Shown here one piece after another: positions 1-11,499 of a stretch of 64,000 nucleotides of DNA. Source of the stretch: Istiophorus platypterus (lineage: Eukaryota > Chordata > Actinopteri > Istiophoriformes > Istiophoridae); assembly GCA_016859345.1 (NCBI GenBank), contig CM029128.1:18458104-18522103 (forward strand), given 5' to 3'. The position numbers and the translations under genes are program-made. The notes under the pieces were generated by a model. It was not told the DNA's origin, made no database searches, and saw nothing but the letters and a program-made list of their open reading frames with translations. Positions within the stretch are counted from its first letter, which is position 1, and every line of letters starts with the position of its first letter.

Positions 1-579
1 ACAGCTGATTCATGCTAATTCAGACAAGTACCAAACCAAGGAGAGAATCTCAGTGGTATGTCCATACAGGAATGCATTATTTATAATAATATATCATATA
101 AAGAAAGGGAGTGTGTGAGGGAGTGTATGTGTGTGACACGGAGACACAGAGAATGAGAGAGAGAGAGAGAGAGAAACTGCCAATCAACTAAATGTTTATT
201 TACTGAGGATTTTTTGTTGAGTTAAATATTATTCTCTGTTCCATGATCTGATCTGGTCTTGTCTCTGTCCTTAATAACATAGAGACAGCATGACCCACTC
301 AAGTCATTATTATGCTGTACTTTAATGACTGGGACTCAGTTGTTGCCTAGACTGAAGAAAATCAATCCATAACATCCAATCAGGACATTTCAGGTCTCTT
401 TAGCCTTTATCGACTAGATGTCATGTCAGGGACTAAAGTTTGTTTCACAGAGGAGTTTGTGTTTTGTTACCAAATTTATTGAGCAAACAGTGTGACCTAA
501 ATCTTGATTGATCAGTATGAGAGACTTATAGGTGATTCCAATGATCTTTCTCCTCCTTGTTTCTTCTCTCGTTCATCAG
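1..579. other. stxbp1 intron
   Basis: End of the intron before the first stxbp1 exon in the window. It holds a short GA repeat near 155-174 and nothing else I recognise. Confidence 0.7.
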
Positions 580-681
580 TCCACCCTCCGCCGAGGAAAG
601 AAGGTGGACAGGAAGGAGCGTGTGAGCGAGCAGACCTATCAGCTGTCCCGTTGGACGCCACTGGTCAAGGACATCATGGAG
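580..681 (+). CDS. stxbp1: stxbp1 exon (first in window)
   Basis: This is a 34-codon exon in phase 0 at both ends. The acceptor is ttcatcag before 580 and the donor is gtgtgt from 682. It encodes STLRRGKKVDRKER followed by the conserved SEQTYQLSRWTP block, in domain 3 of the Sec1/Munc18 fold. Confidence 0.95.
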
Positions 682-3600
682 GTGTGTTTGCAGGGCTGGA
701 ATCCCTAGTTGACTTATCAGGGCTTAATTTAACCTGCCGTCCTCACTGTAGTTGTGGGTATTTTTTTTTATCTCGAGCAAATCTATATTGTCGATCAAAA
801 AACTGACAAATTAGTTATTCTGAGCAGATTTGTGTATTTTTACTTGACATACATCCACAACGACCTTGGTCAACATGTTTTTTTTTCCAGCCTGGTTATT
901 ATCGACTATATTTAGCACTGTATTTGTGCAAAGCCAATTCTTCAATGGGTCTTCATGATGGAAACACACATGGTTGCTAGGAGATGTGTGTGTATATACT
1001 ATAAGGCAGACAATATTGCTGACAAAGATCTGCTTTGTCTTTTTGTCCCCCTGCAGGATGCTATTGATGATAAGCTGGACACCAAGCACTACCCCTACAT
1101 TTCCACCCGATCCTCTGCCTCCTTCAGCACCACTGCAGTCAGGTATACACACACACAGACACACAAATACCTCTACATCTATATACAAAAAAGGCACATT
1201 ATTAGATGGTAGTAGCCCTTTTTAGATTATGAAAAAAATGATGGTATTGGGTCAATCGTAATTTTGGAAGGGAGATGAGTCCAATGGATCAATACTTATG
1301 AAAAATCGAGAAAAAGGAGGTTTGTGAGCCATATACAGATTACAATTTTTCGAAATTACTTTATCGGATTCATGAAAATGTCTGCCTGCAGAGAGTATGA
1401 TAGTCTATTTAATTTCAGTTAGAAAAGGAAAATTACATAGTCCAACATAATCTTTCATCTCTCATAAAATAATGAATCTTGGTTTAAATCTCACAACTCG
1501 CAACTCCCGACCGAAATGTAAGCAAACTGACCTGAGTACAAGTCATCAGAATTTACAGCTTTGAGTGTGTGTGTCTTTATCTATGAGGGGGAGCGGTGAA
1601 GCCACATTGAGCCCCACTAATCTTAACACTCCAGCGTGAGAGGGGGGCTGCTGGTGTGTAATGATTCAGCATCAGATCCTCCCCTGGCAGAAACTGATCT
1701 GATTGGCTGTCCCTCCCCCACATCTACAGACACATGTAGCACCGAGGACCATGTTAGGATACATGTAGGTTAGTCAGAGGAAATATACACAGATGCAGAT
1801 AAAACTTCTGATGGTGGAATCTGGTCCGAGATGTGCAGGTAAAACTGAAATTCGTTTCAGTTACCAAGGTAACTTCTGTTACTTCTATCTATGTGCAATC
1901 ATGGCAGTAACATATTATGATTTAACTGCTCTTCATACTTTGCATCATCATTCTTCACTCTTAACTGCCTAAGTTTTTATCAATGTGCCACTGTACCATC
2001 TTTTTAGACTACACTGCAAAAACCATACGCACAAATGAACAAGGATACAAAAAACGTTTGATATTTTTTTTACAGTACTTTTTTTTTTCAGTACAATGTG
2101 CAGCCTGCAAAACTTCAACTTCCACCAATCAGATGCTCAGGATCAGCCTAAATGTAGCATGAAAGGAAACGATGCCTAAGAGGCAAAATTCAGGGTGAAA
2201 ATCTTTGAAAAATCTTTGCACAGATTCTTTTTGCAGTGAGTGCAGTGTTGATCACTTAGGCCCTTTTTTCTCATTCTCATTCACAACTCAAAAATCTGAA
2301 AAATTCGTTACACTCCTGTTTCACTCTTTTTGAACAACCAAAATGTTCGCGTAAATCGTTCTTAATTCAAAAGATAATATCATGAGAGGAAGGGAGGAAT
2401 GAGTTAGCATGCCAGTCTGTAACAATGCGACCCTGTTTTCTTTCTGCCCTGGCAGTGCTCGGTACGGCCACTGGCACAAGAATAAGACCCCTGGAGAGTA
2501 TCGCACCGGTCCACGTGTCATGGTCTTCATCATCGGCGGCGTGTCCTTCAGTGAGATGCGCTGCGCCTATGAGGTCACACAGGCCAATGGGAAATGGGAA
2601 GCCATCATTGGTGAGTAATGCAACGAGGGGAATCACTGAGCGCAAGCCGAGAACAAGAAGAAGTGTTAACGTGCAGGCGGCGAACATGAATACTCAAAGA
2701 TACACTCACCACAACCTTGAACACAGAGTGGACGTGTCTCTGAGTGGACATGTTTTAGAGTGAATGCTGATTAAAGCTGTGTGCTTATTTGTCGGCGTTT
2801 TCCGAAGCATTTTCAGAGGACTATCTGAGGCTGGACCAGCAGGTACAAGGCAATTCTGTCCTTCGGGTCCTCTGAAGGACAGAGAAGGTCATGGCCTCTG
2901 AAAAGGAACACGGCTGAGAAAATGTGATATAAATAAGATGGAGGGAAGGAAGACATGGGTGGAGACAATGAAAAGTTAAACCTAGAGGTAGAAGGTGCAA
3001 ATTCATTGCATAAAATTGCATAATTTGAATTAGATTTTTTTTTTTTTTTTTTTCACAAAGCTTGGGGTGAAATCAGTTGATTTTCTGGCACTATGAGTTT
3101 TTAATGAATACTTTCTTGAATTCATTTGCATTTGTTGAAACAAAAAGAAAGATGATTATAAGAAAGTTCACTTTTAGTTTTTGAAAATTATATAAAAACA
3201 AATATAGTAATATCTCATACCACTGGCCCACTGGAAGTAGAAAAAAATATTCTACGAACCAATGCTGGATCAAGTATATACACTTTCACTTTTTAAAGTA
3301 CAAAATATCAAGTGGAATTTAGGTCAACGTTTTACAAACAGAGGTAATTTCGGTTCATGTAGGTAGGCAGAATTTCCTTTTTGACTTTCATGCACCCACA
3401 CAATGAATCCCACATTACAGATGTTGGCCACAGCAGTTTCACAACAAACACAACAAAGCAGTTAACGTGTAATCTTATGAAATGCATTTCGAAGGCTAAG
3501 CTGCAGGTAGTCATTACAACCTGTGTGCAGTGTGTTTTGTTTAAACGCGCCCTTTATGTTATGCCCCTCTGTACTGTTCATTTGATGTCTTCAAGCTTTG

Positions 3601-3779
3601 CCAGCCCGTCTGTGTTTATAAATGGGAAAAGTGTCCTGTTAGTTTTTGTTGTGCTCTGCTTCAGCTATTGTCTTTAAAAACAACTGTTGTCTTTAAATTG
3701 CAGCCACGCCCATGTCTTTTTCTGTGTCTGTGAGTCCCAGTTTTTTTATGTTTGTGCAACATGGTGAGTGTGTGTGCGA

Positions 3780-3853
<74 letters not shown>

Positions 3854-6800
3854 GTGCGTGTGTGTGTATAATGTCAGTGGGTGATTGTGTATCTGTGCGT
3901 ACGTATGACAGGTTGCCTGTTTGACCCTTTTGTCTTTTGGAGAGAGAATGGGGGGGCGTGGCGTGTGCTGAGAGACGAGTGGTGAAGCCGCCTCTGTTCC
4001 TCCACAGGTTCCACCCACATGCTCACCCCCACCAAATTCTTATCGGACCTGCAGCACCCCGACTTCCGAGAATCCACTAGGGTGTCCTTTGAGGACGCAG
4101 ACGCCTCAGCCGAGTGAGGCAGAGACAGAGTGGGAGGGAGGGAGAGAGAAATCACACTGAAAAAAGTAAAGGCAGCCGCACAAAGAAGCCCTTTCTGAAC
4201 ATTCACAGCATAAGGGCTTCATCCTCCTTCCTTTTGCTTCTTTGAACACTTAGTACTGTTTTATGTAACTCCACCATCCTGCCCCCTCGTGTCCTTCAGG
4301 GATGAGCACCCCAACCTTTCCTCGGTGCATGGACTGCTCCATCAGGCTCCCTGTATACTTACAGGTGCCCGATCATAGTCCGGCTCTTCAGTCAGGTGTA
4401 TCCTTAGGGCCCTGGCTGAAAGTCTGGAGCTTGGACCTTTGGTTCCAACCCTAATAAATTCTGCAATGGGCAGTGGCCATGCCTGAGGGGGTTGTGACCC
4501 CATCCCTGCTGCCTCCCCCCATCATCTCAACTGGGTGGATTAAATCGCCCCTGCAACAGCCACCCAAAGGCCCTTTGAGCCTGTTGAACACTCGCTCTAG
4601 ATTTAATCTACCCCTGAAATCCATCTCTCTCAGTTTTTAACGTTCTGATTATTTTCTAATTAACCCATTGCAAAGACAATCCCCTTGATTTGCCACTGAT
4701 TTCTTTTAGGACAGGTCCTTGCCTTGATGCTGGATTTCAAAGAAGGATTCTCTCCTTTTTTTCTTTGTTGCCCCCCCCCCATGACTCCCAATCCTCTGAC
4801 TCTCTCCACGTCACTCTCTCTCAGCCCACCATCACATGCTCACATGGCTCATGGCTCGTCATGCAGAGGGAGCTGGATATTAATAGCGATTCCTCATTAT
4901 AATATATAAAGGGTGCTGAGACACAGGGCAGATTTGGTGGCAACAAAATAAGAAATTCAAGCAACAGTAACTATTTTAGTGGAATACAGTTCAGTTGCCC
5001 AAAGTGCTGCCTCTATAATGTCTCTCTGCTGACACAGTCTGAGAATGTAGCATTGTTCCACCTGATATGCTTTAGCAACCTATTAAAAATGAAGATGCCC
5101 CATGTGTTAAACCGCTACACCTGCCCCCCCACCCTACAGGAAATGCTCTTAATTTTTCCCAGAATGCATCCTGTATGGCAGTCACTGGCAGACTACTAGT
5201 AGTCAGTATGTTTTTACAGGAACACAAAAACAGACACTACATCCATAGGAACTCGTGTAGAACTCGAAAGCAGCTCAAAAAGCAACAAACATTTTAATAA
5301 TACAAAATGTTTAACAATTTTTAATGAACACCTTGCCTTTGAAGACGCTCAGGGCTGTGTTGTCCAAAATGTGCTGGAATCAACAAAATACATTTAAGAG
5401 TTCATTTAAAATACATCACATTTGCAAAAATCTGCCAATCAACCTACCATTGAACCTATACAAAAAAACAGCTTTTCTTTGGCGTTGTCAAAAAACATTA
5501 TCCACTAAATTTGGTTTAGAGTGGATGAAGTGTGTATTGTTGAAAAAAGACTTCTTTTGAACCAAGGAGTGAAGGGACAATAAATGTTTGTCTTTTATTC
5601 CCTGGTTCAGCACCTGCCAACAAGAAAGTTCTTTATGAAAGTGTTCTATGAACAGCCACATGGTGGAGCTATCTTCATCAAAAACTGACCAGTTCTTCCT
5701 CTCTTCACTAGATTTCATGTATTCTAACACATAGTTACGAAAAATCCTGCTAACAAACACAGGTCTAAGAACATTTGAAACATAATCTCCTCATGGAGGT
5801 ATTAGATATCTATTTCCATATCCATCACCGCATCATTTCCTGTCTTTTTACTTTATTACTAAGGCTACACTTATACACAGTTAAAGCTGGACTTTCACCC
5901 ATAAAGACAGAATATTCTAGTCCTGGGCATCCTTCTCATTCCTGACTACTCTGCTAAAGCAATATCATTTACAAACCAACCTTTGGTTTTATGGTTTCCT
6001 CAGTAAGCAGCTCTCACCATAAGCAGTATGGCTGTCCCCCCACATACTGCCACATGCAGCACTTCCTGAGAAAAAAGGCCATCACTTACTAAAACAACTC
6101 TTTGTTTTTGTTATGTTATTTTGGTCTAAAGCGAGCCATGTTTTGTTATTTGGTGCCGTTGGAGATCAACGTCACGGTGTTGTGTTTCTGGGGCTGAAAG
6201 GCCCACGAAGCTGTGTGTTTGGGGAACAGCAGAGAAGCAGGCGAGGCCAGTCCGACACTGACCTCTGTGACTCGCACTAAACACCCACCCGACCACAACC
6301 CCCTGACACCCACGACCCCCTGCATCACCATAATAACCCAACTCGAGATGGGCTTGCCTCTTTCTCTTCTGTTTTTACCTTCAGCTACCTCCTCTTCCTT
6401 TTAGGGTCAAGTTTAGTTTTAATCGTAGGTGAATGTCTTTGAGGTACAGCAGCTAATCAAAAACAAACTGAAGGAAACATGCAGCTTTGCAACAGAAACA
6501 AACCAAAGCAGGTCGAATACTGTTGATGTTGAACAGGTGTGAGGAGTAAATCAAATTATCTGTTCACATCTGTGTAGAATTAAGATGGCAGCTTTCCATC
6601 TGTAAATCTGGCAATGAAGCAACAAACAAATTTGGCAAAATGTTTGCTTTACTCCGTTCAGCACCTTTCAAGTTTCACAATGTTTGAAATGTGTCTTCAG
6701 CTGTCACAAGTGTTCATCCCTTTCTGATTAAAGTTTTCATTCATATCTATGGCAGATGACAGACCTAACTCCCTGGTTTTGGATTTCATGACATGTAGAG

Positions 6801-7733
6801 AATATTTGCTTTTGTCTTTTTTTTTGCCTTTTCTAGCAGTATTTTACAGCTTTCTGCATGTTCAATAAGTAAGGGCCTACATGGTCATGTGCACATTTTT
6901 TTCTAACATCTGATTGGCCGTGCTTTTTAGACAGGTTTGGTGTCGCAGGTTCTTCCACTAGCCCACATGCCGCTTTCAGCTCAGAGTCATGTCAGTTGTG
7001 TGGTGCCTTCACTGATCTGTGCGCTTCCATAATGTTCAGCTGCATGTGCTTTAACACAGATTCACAATTTTGTATCAGCTCTTTGTTTGTAGAGTGGAAA
7101 GTATCAGTCAGTAGTCGAAGGTGTTAAAATGGCTCTTTATACAGGAAAATCGAGTAATACACTTCTAGTCTAAGGCAAGAGATGGATGGATAGATAACTG
7201 ATAAATGTAATAGAATGAAAACACACAAATTGGGCCACATGAGCTCATCCACCTTGCCCAGTTAATCTTGCATAAGTCATATCTCTAGTTTGGGGAGATT
7301 TCATGCTTTCAGATCAGTTAATGTGGTAAATGTTCCTCTACGGGTAGACACAGTTCTGTAAAATAATGTCTAAAATGACATCTAAAACTCATTGAATAGA
7401 GGCAGTATTTGGGAGACTTATATGGGTATTGTGTAGATTTTTACCTGAAAACAGTGACAAGCATTTTTATGATGAGTAACTGGGGACTGCAGATGTAGGT
7501 CATAACATTATGACTGACCCTCATCTACAATAGGCATTAATAGCAAGAGCTGAAAACACATTTTTCATCTGTTTCTTTCCAAACGTGCAGATCTAACGCT
7601 CTGTGTGTGTGTGTTTGTGTGTGTCTTATGCATGTGCGTGTCTCCACCAGGATCGACCAACATCTTTACCCCCACCAGCCTGCTGGAGCAGCTCAAGGCC
7701 ATGAACAAACCAGACGAGGAAGTGACAAGCTAA
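580..7733 (+). CDS. stxbp1: Syntaxin-binding protein 1 (Munc18-1), 3' part, two alternative C-termini
   Basis: Sec1/Munc18 protein that binds syntaxin-1 and the SNARE complex at the presynaptic membrane and is needed for vesicle docking and fusion. Exons in the window are 580-681, 1057-1142, 2456-2610, then either 4008-4117 (long form) or 7651-7733 (short form). Phases join cleanly and encode 150 or 141 residues. Motifs seen include SEQTYQLSRWTP, DKLDTKHYPYISTRS, SARYGHWHKNK and EMRCAYEVTQANGKWE, near-identical to mammalian STXBP1. The mammalian long and short forms are 603 and 594 residues; both fish tails fit a common 453-residue upstream part. The two tail types (HPDFRES-type and LLEQLKAMNK-type) are a known STXBP1 feature and argue against stxbp2 or stxbp3. 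Which teleost duplicate (a or b) this is cannot be decided here. Upstream exons lie outside the window. Confidence 0.96.
1057..1142 (+). CDS. stxbp1: stxbp1 exon
   Basis: An 86-nt exon with acceptor cccctgcag and donor gtatac. It starts in phase 0 and ends after two bases of a codon. It encodes DAIDDKLDTKHYPYISTRS and then SASFSTTAV. Confidence 0.95.
1143..2455. other. stxbp1 intron, no recognised feature
   Basis: AT-rich intronic sequence between two stxbp1 exons. No repeat family or exon was recognised. Confidence 0.7.
2456..2610 (+). CDS. stxbp1: stxbp1 last constitutive coding exon
   Basis: A 155-nt exon with acceptor ccctggcag and donor gtgagt. It encodes SARYGHWHKNKTPGEYR, the hydrophobic strand VMVFIIGGVSF and EMRCAYEVTQANGKWE. 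It ends with one base of a glycine codon, which both alternative terminal exons complete. Confidence 0.96.
2611..4007. other. stxbp1 intron before the long-form exon
   Basis: Intronic sequence with a T-run near 3034-3051 and a TG microsatellite about 140 bases upstream of the long-form exon's acceptor. Confidence 0.7.
3784..3868. repeat. (TG)n microsatellite
   Basis: About 85 bases of nearly pure TG with a few CG interruptions at the end. Its position shortly before an alternative exon means UG-binding splicing proteins (CELF, TDP-43 type) could act here. That is inference. Confidence 0.97.
4008..4117 (+). CDS. stxbp1: stxbp1 alternative exon, long C-terminus
   Basis: The acceptor is gttcctccacag. 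The exon completes the split glycine and encodes STHMLTPTKFLSDL, HPDFRESTRVSFED, then stops at TGA 4115-4117. This matches the tail of the 603-residue mammalian isoform. The stop codon overlaps a GTGAGG donor-like sequence at 4114, so in principle the exon could be a cassette instead of a true terminal exon. Confidence 0.93.
4118..7650. other. Interval between the alternative stxbp1 terminal exons
   Basis: This stretch is 3' UTR for the long form or intron for the short form. It carries an AATAAA at 4453-4458 and is GC-richer at about 4270-4570. I see no coding exon or transposon in it. Confidence 0.6.
4453..4458 (+). terminator. Possible poly(A) signal, stxbp1 long form
   Basis: AATAAA about 335 bases after the long-form stop codon. 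It would serve only if the long form ends here instead of splicing on to 7651. Confidence 0.3.
7651..7733 (+). CDS. stxbp1: stxbp1 alternative terminal exon, short C-terminus
   Basis: The acceptor is gtctccaccag. The exon encodes GSTNIFTPTSLLEQLKAMNK, then PDEEVTS and TAA at 7731-7733. It corresponds to the 594-residue mammalian isoform, which ends in a similar LLDTLKKLNK-type sequence. It lies 3.5 kb downstream of the long-form exon. Confidence 0.93.
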
Positions 7734-7886
7734 AATCCTCCAATCACATCTCTCTCCCCATCAACCTTACCAGCCCCCCGCCCCGTTACCCACCCCCAAC
7801 TCTATCCATTAATTGTGTATGCATCTTGCTTGAAAAGAGAAAAAGAAAAAATCTTAGATGATAAAAAAATATATGTTGTATCAAAG

Positions 7887-7892
7887 AATAAA
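7887..7892 (+). terminator. Poly(A) signal, proximal stxbp1 candidate
   Basis: AATAAA 154 bases after the short-form stop codon. Confidence 0.5.
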
Positions 7893-8161
7893 ACTGTTGC
7901 AAGTATTCTCATGTTTTACAATGGATGCAACTAAAGAAACTTATTTAAAAAGGTTTAAATATCAGAACAGAAGGCCATTTAAACTGAAAGTACCAAAATG
8001 TAATATTGTATGCTATGAAACCTGCTAGAATGTGTAAAAGGTAGACATTTTCTCTTGTTTGTTCCTTTGGATTACCTCCTTGGTGTGAGTTTTTATTGGA
8101 AGCAGGTGGAGGAGGGACATGCGGTTTGTTGTAAACTATATATCAGTCAACATGCAATACG

Positions 8162-8166
<5 letters not shown>

Positions 8167-8215
<49 letters not shown>
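8167..8215. repeat. (TA)n microsatellite
   Basis: About 24 uninterrupted TA units within the probable stxbp1 3' UTR. Confidence 0.97.
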
Positions 8216-8220
<5 letters not shown>

Positions 8221-8759
8221 CAGAGAGGAATGGCCCTTACCCATTTGAGATGTGCATATTCAGTAGCATGCTTGGACTTGTGTGGACTATCCGTGTGTTT
8301 GTTTCCAGTGTGGATGTTCCAGGAGCTGCAGAGTTTGTGTTTAGCTTTTTCCAAAGATTCTGAGCTTGAATACTCCACCGAAAACCTTTGTTTTGAGTAT
8401 CAAAAATTATTTAAAAAAAAAAAAAAAATGTTCACTGAAACTTTTAGAACTAATCCTGCGGCATTATCCGCTGGTGGGTTCAACTGTAAATAGCTGCCAG
8501 TTTATTCGGTACTGGACAAAATATGGTGATGTAAATCTAACGCATGATACTCAGATGTGTTTTTAATTGTTAGTTTACTATGGCTGATATAGATGTGGTG
8601 GATAGAATATTAAACACTCCACTCATTAACACCACAATCTACAGCCTACACAAATCCCCATACTTGTTACTATGTTCTTCTTTTAATGTGATAATTCATT
8701 TCTAAACATTGGGGAGAATTGAGAAATGTTTGTTTATGTGCGCGGAATTTATACTGATA

Positions 8760-9260
8760 TTAATTTTGGACAAGTGAGGCTTCCGTTCTTGCCCGCACAC
8801 GCGTTAGCTGCTTGTTTTGTAGCAACAAGCGACAAAACACCCGGTTAGCGCGCTAGCAACGAACGGGAGTTGTCTTTTCCAGGCGTATTTTTTGACACGA
8901 ATACAACTTGTAACATATTTAGCAAATGTTTTAACAGCCAGAGACGCTGCCGGAATAGTTACAGAAGTTTCCCGCGGATATTCTGACACTTTTCCGCCGT
9001 GAAACTGCGGTAGATTCAGCCGCGTCCTCCGGAGCGTGTCCGATGCCCCAAACAGAGTCAAACCTTCGGTGGAGTATCGGTGCAGAAACGAGAGAGAAGC
9101 GCAGAGATGAAGATGAAGATGAAGATGGAGATAGAGATGGAGATAGAAAGCGCTCCGTGGAAAAGCCAGAGTCATCCCTCCTCCTCCTCCGGCTGCCGAG
9201 ACTGTGAAGTGTTTCCCCGCCACGACCTTTTTTCCTTTCTCTGGAGAAACTTCACGTTTT
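8760..9260. promoter_or_regulatory. CpG-rich block of unknown role
   Basis: CpG dinucleotides are frequent (for example gcgcgctagcaacg, cccgcgg, cagccgcgtcc) in a locus that is otherwise AT-rich and CpG-poor. It resembles a vertebrate CpG-island promoter but no gene start could be assigned on either strand. A short run of GATGAA/GATGGA units lies at about 9105-9150. It could be a promoter of a non-coding transcript or a relic. Confidence 0.45.
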
Positions 9261-9969
9261 AATGTCAAAAAGGCCGTTGCTTGCTGATATTTAAAGAATA
9301 ATCTTAAAAAGGGCCAGTTGTATTTCAGTATTGTATCCTGTCGGATTAAGTCTTATCATTGGTTAGTAACGATGTTTAATTGGGCCATGCACTGAGTAGT
9401 GTTGTGTATATGCCATATGTTGCTGTTTTAGCGTCTCACTGTTGACTGGTGATATTTCTGACTGTGAAGTAGTGATACTTTTACTTTGAAAAATGCCAAT
9501 GTGAAGCCGCCGTGTTTGTGATGTTTTAGCCGTAGCTGTTAGTGGTCAGCTGGGAAAAAGAACTATTATCTATATTTTCTTTGTTTGTTTCCTCCTCTGG
9601 TGCAATGTTAAACCCTCCAATAGTGAATGGCTTTGCAAAGAAAAAAAGACAACAAATCTCCAACCCAACCTTTTCTCTTTTATTTCCTTCCTTCCCTCTT
9701 TCCTGGCCAAACAAGTTGTATATTGCACTATTCTGCGTTTTCTGTGATGCAAACGCTTGACTTTGTGTTTTATTTTTTCTATTATAATTTGCTGTTGTAT
9801 AGGGTTTATTCTGTTAAATCGATTGATTTATATCAAAATTATTTATCAGAGAAAAATAATGAAACATTAGTCTGTCCTGAAACTGTTTAACTTATTGGGA
9901 TTGTTTGTTTGCCAGTGCTGAAGCACAAACAATACTTCCATGTGAAATTAATATGTACTAAGGCTGTCT

Positions 9970-9975
9970 AATAAA
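9970..9975 (+). terminator. Poly(A) signal, distal stxbp1 candidate
   Basis: AATAAA about 2.2 kb after the short-form stop. It could end a long 3' UTR or a separate transcript starting at the CpG block near 9 kb. A further AATAAA is at 10069-10074. Confidence 0.35.
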
Positions 9976-11155
9976 TTGGCTTCCATTACATCTAAGACTC
10001 AACTCCTTTCTTTTAAAAAGTAAGCTCTACTTTTAGTTTTTAAAAATCAAAATCAAGAGTACAGTGACAATAAATGTCAATTTCAACATTTATTTGGCTC
10101 CTTAGAGACAACTGACAAGATCCCCTGCAAAATATTAAAAAACACAAACCATTTGAGAAATAAAGGTACAAAGGTAAAAAAAGGTATTAGTAACAAAAAC
10201 ATTAATAATTATTAATAATTATGTATTTACCAGTTCTCTGGGTGTGTTCCAACCAAATGCATTATTTCATCAGTAAACAATCTTGTTTCTCTGTTTTTTC
10301 TATCTCAGCACTGTGTAAAGATGGCTCCACACCGGAGCCTGGATGTTTAAAAGCCTTCATTTCATTACTGCATTTCTGGTGTGTGAATGTCTAATCCACA
10401 TGAAGCTGGTCAGTTACAGTAGACTTCTACCTCTGGCTCATGTACACTTGCAAGCTTATGATTAAACATGCTGACAAACCTTCATTCTAGTGTCCACAAT
10501 TTAAAATGTGCAGTCTATGCAGACAAAATCACTTTAACAACAACACAAAAGAAAAACACACTTTGAAGATATCCATCATCTCATGTCTTGGTGGCCACAC
10601 GGCTCTATTGATTTTACATTGGAGATCAAGAGAGATAAGCAAGTTACCATTAACAAAATAGGTCAATGGTAGTTTGTAGTACGACCATTCAAAACAGAAC
10701 AGATGCAATGAGCAAGTTCATCTCATTTACAGCACAACATGTTACTGTATCAACAAATAAGAGGATTATAAAGCAATTACAATAACACTGAATTCCTGGA
10801 TCAATTTTTCTCTACAAACGAGAAAAAATCAAATGATCATTAAAATAATCAAGGGATCAATACATATGAACTCGGGACAACTGCTTTGTCATACAGTACA
10901 ACAGCTGTACTTTCTCATTTCAGGTGAAGACACCAATGTCTTTTGGTATAAAAATCAATATGATCAACTACATTATCAGTCAGACTGATCTACAGTACTA
11001 CATCACTTTACAAAGTCATTTCAATATATGCCAGTGCATCTTTTGAAATATATATATATTTCTGCTACAGAAACCAGTTCATGATTGGCCACCTGAGACT
11101 TCAATGAAGCTTCAGTAACATTGTTTCTCCAAACGTACCAAAGAAAAGTTACCCA
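9976..11155. other. Region between convergent stxbp1 and akna 3' ends
   Basis: AT-rich sequence with no exon, transposon or RNA gene recognised. Further AATAAA-type signals occur near 10069. Confidence 0.6.
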
Positions 11156-11171
11156 AGAAAAAGTTTTAAAA

Positions 11172-11177
11172 TTTATT
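11172..11177 (-). terminator. Poly(A) signal, akna candidate
   Basis: AATAAA on the - strand (TTTATT on +), 79 bases after the akna stop codon. It would give a very short 3' UTR. Confidence 0.55.
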
Positions 11178-11255
11178 ATTATCCACTTTGGTTTAAACTT
11201 TGAGTTAATGTTGCTCAGTCTAAGCTGCCTGTGAAGTGAGATCAGACTAGTAGCT

Positions 11256-11499
11256 TCAGGACTGAGTCAGCAGCTCCTGGTACTGCAGTCCAGTAGCCAA
11301 GGAGTGAGCCATGTGTCTAGAGGTGTGTTGCATGTGCCGAGCTGCTCTGATGGCTCGGTTCAAAGAGCTGTCCATGGAGCGTTGCTTATCAGTGGACAGG
11401 GAGCGCCTCTTCCTCCCCCTCATCTCCCCGTTACCTCTGACCCCTGAGGATGACCCAGTTTTGTTGCTAGGAGACATGTAGAGGGGTGGTGAATACATC
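11256..11499 (-). CDS. akna: akna terminal coding exon
   Basis: Residues 1353-1433 and stop. Encodes MRGRKRRSLSTDKQRS, then LNRAIRAARHMQHTSRHMAH and SLATGLQYQELL, aligning with the human C-terminal helix (LNKALSRAVQAAESVRSTTR). Confidence 0.95.

Larger units (their letters stand above)
7734..9975 (+). other. stxbp1: Probable stxbp1 3' UTR region
   Basis: AT-rich sequence after the short-form stop. AATAAA occurs at 7887-7892, 9970-9975 and 10069-10074, compatible with short and long 3' UTRs. It includes a TA microsatellite and a CpG-rich block that are listed separately. The exact end cannot be seen. Confidence 0.5.

Noticed and set aside
3712..4018. Open frames of Cys-Val or His-Thr repeats on both strands
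   Set aside because: They are translations of the TG microsatellite.
8804..9268. 154-codon - strand open frame in the CpG block
   Set aside because: Composition reflects CpG-rich sequence and a GATGAA repeat; no known domain, and no splice or poly(A) context.
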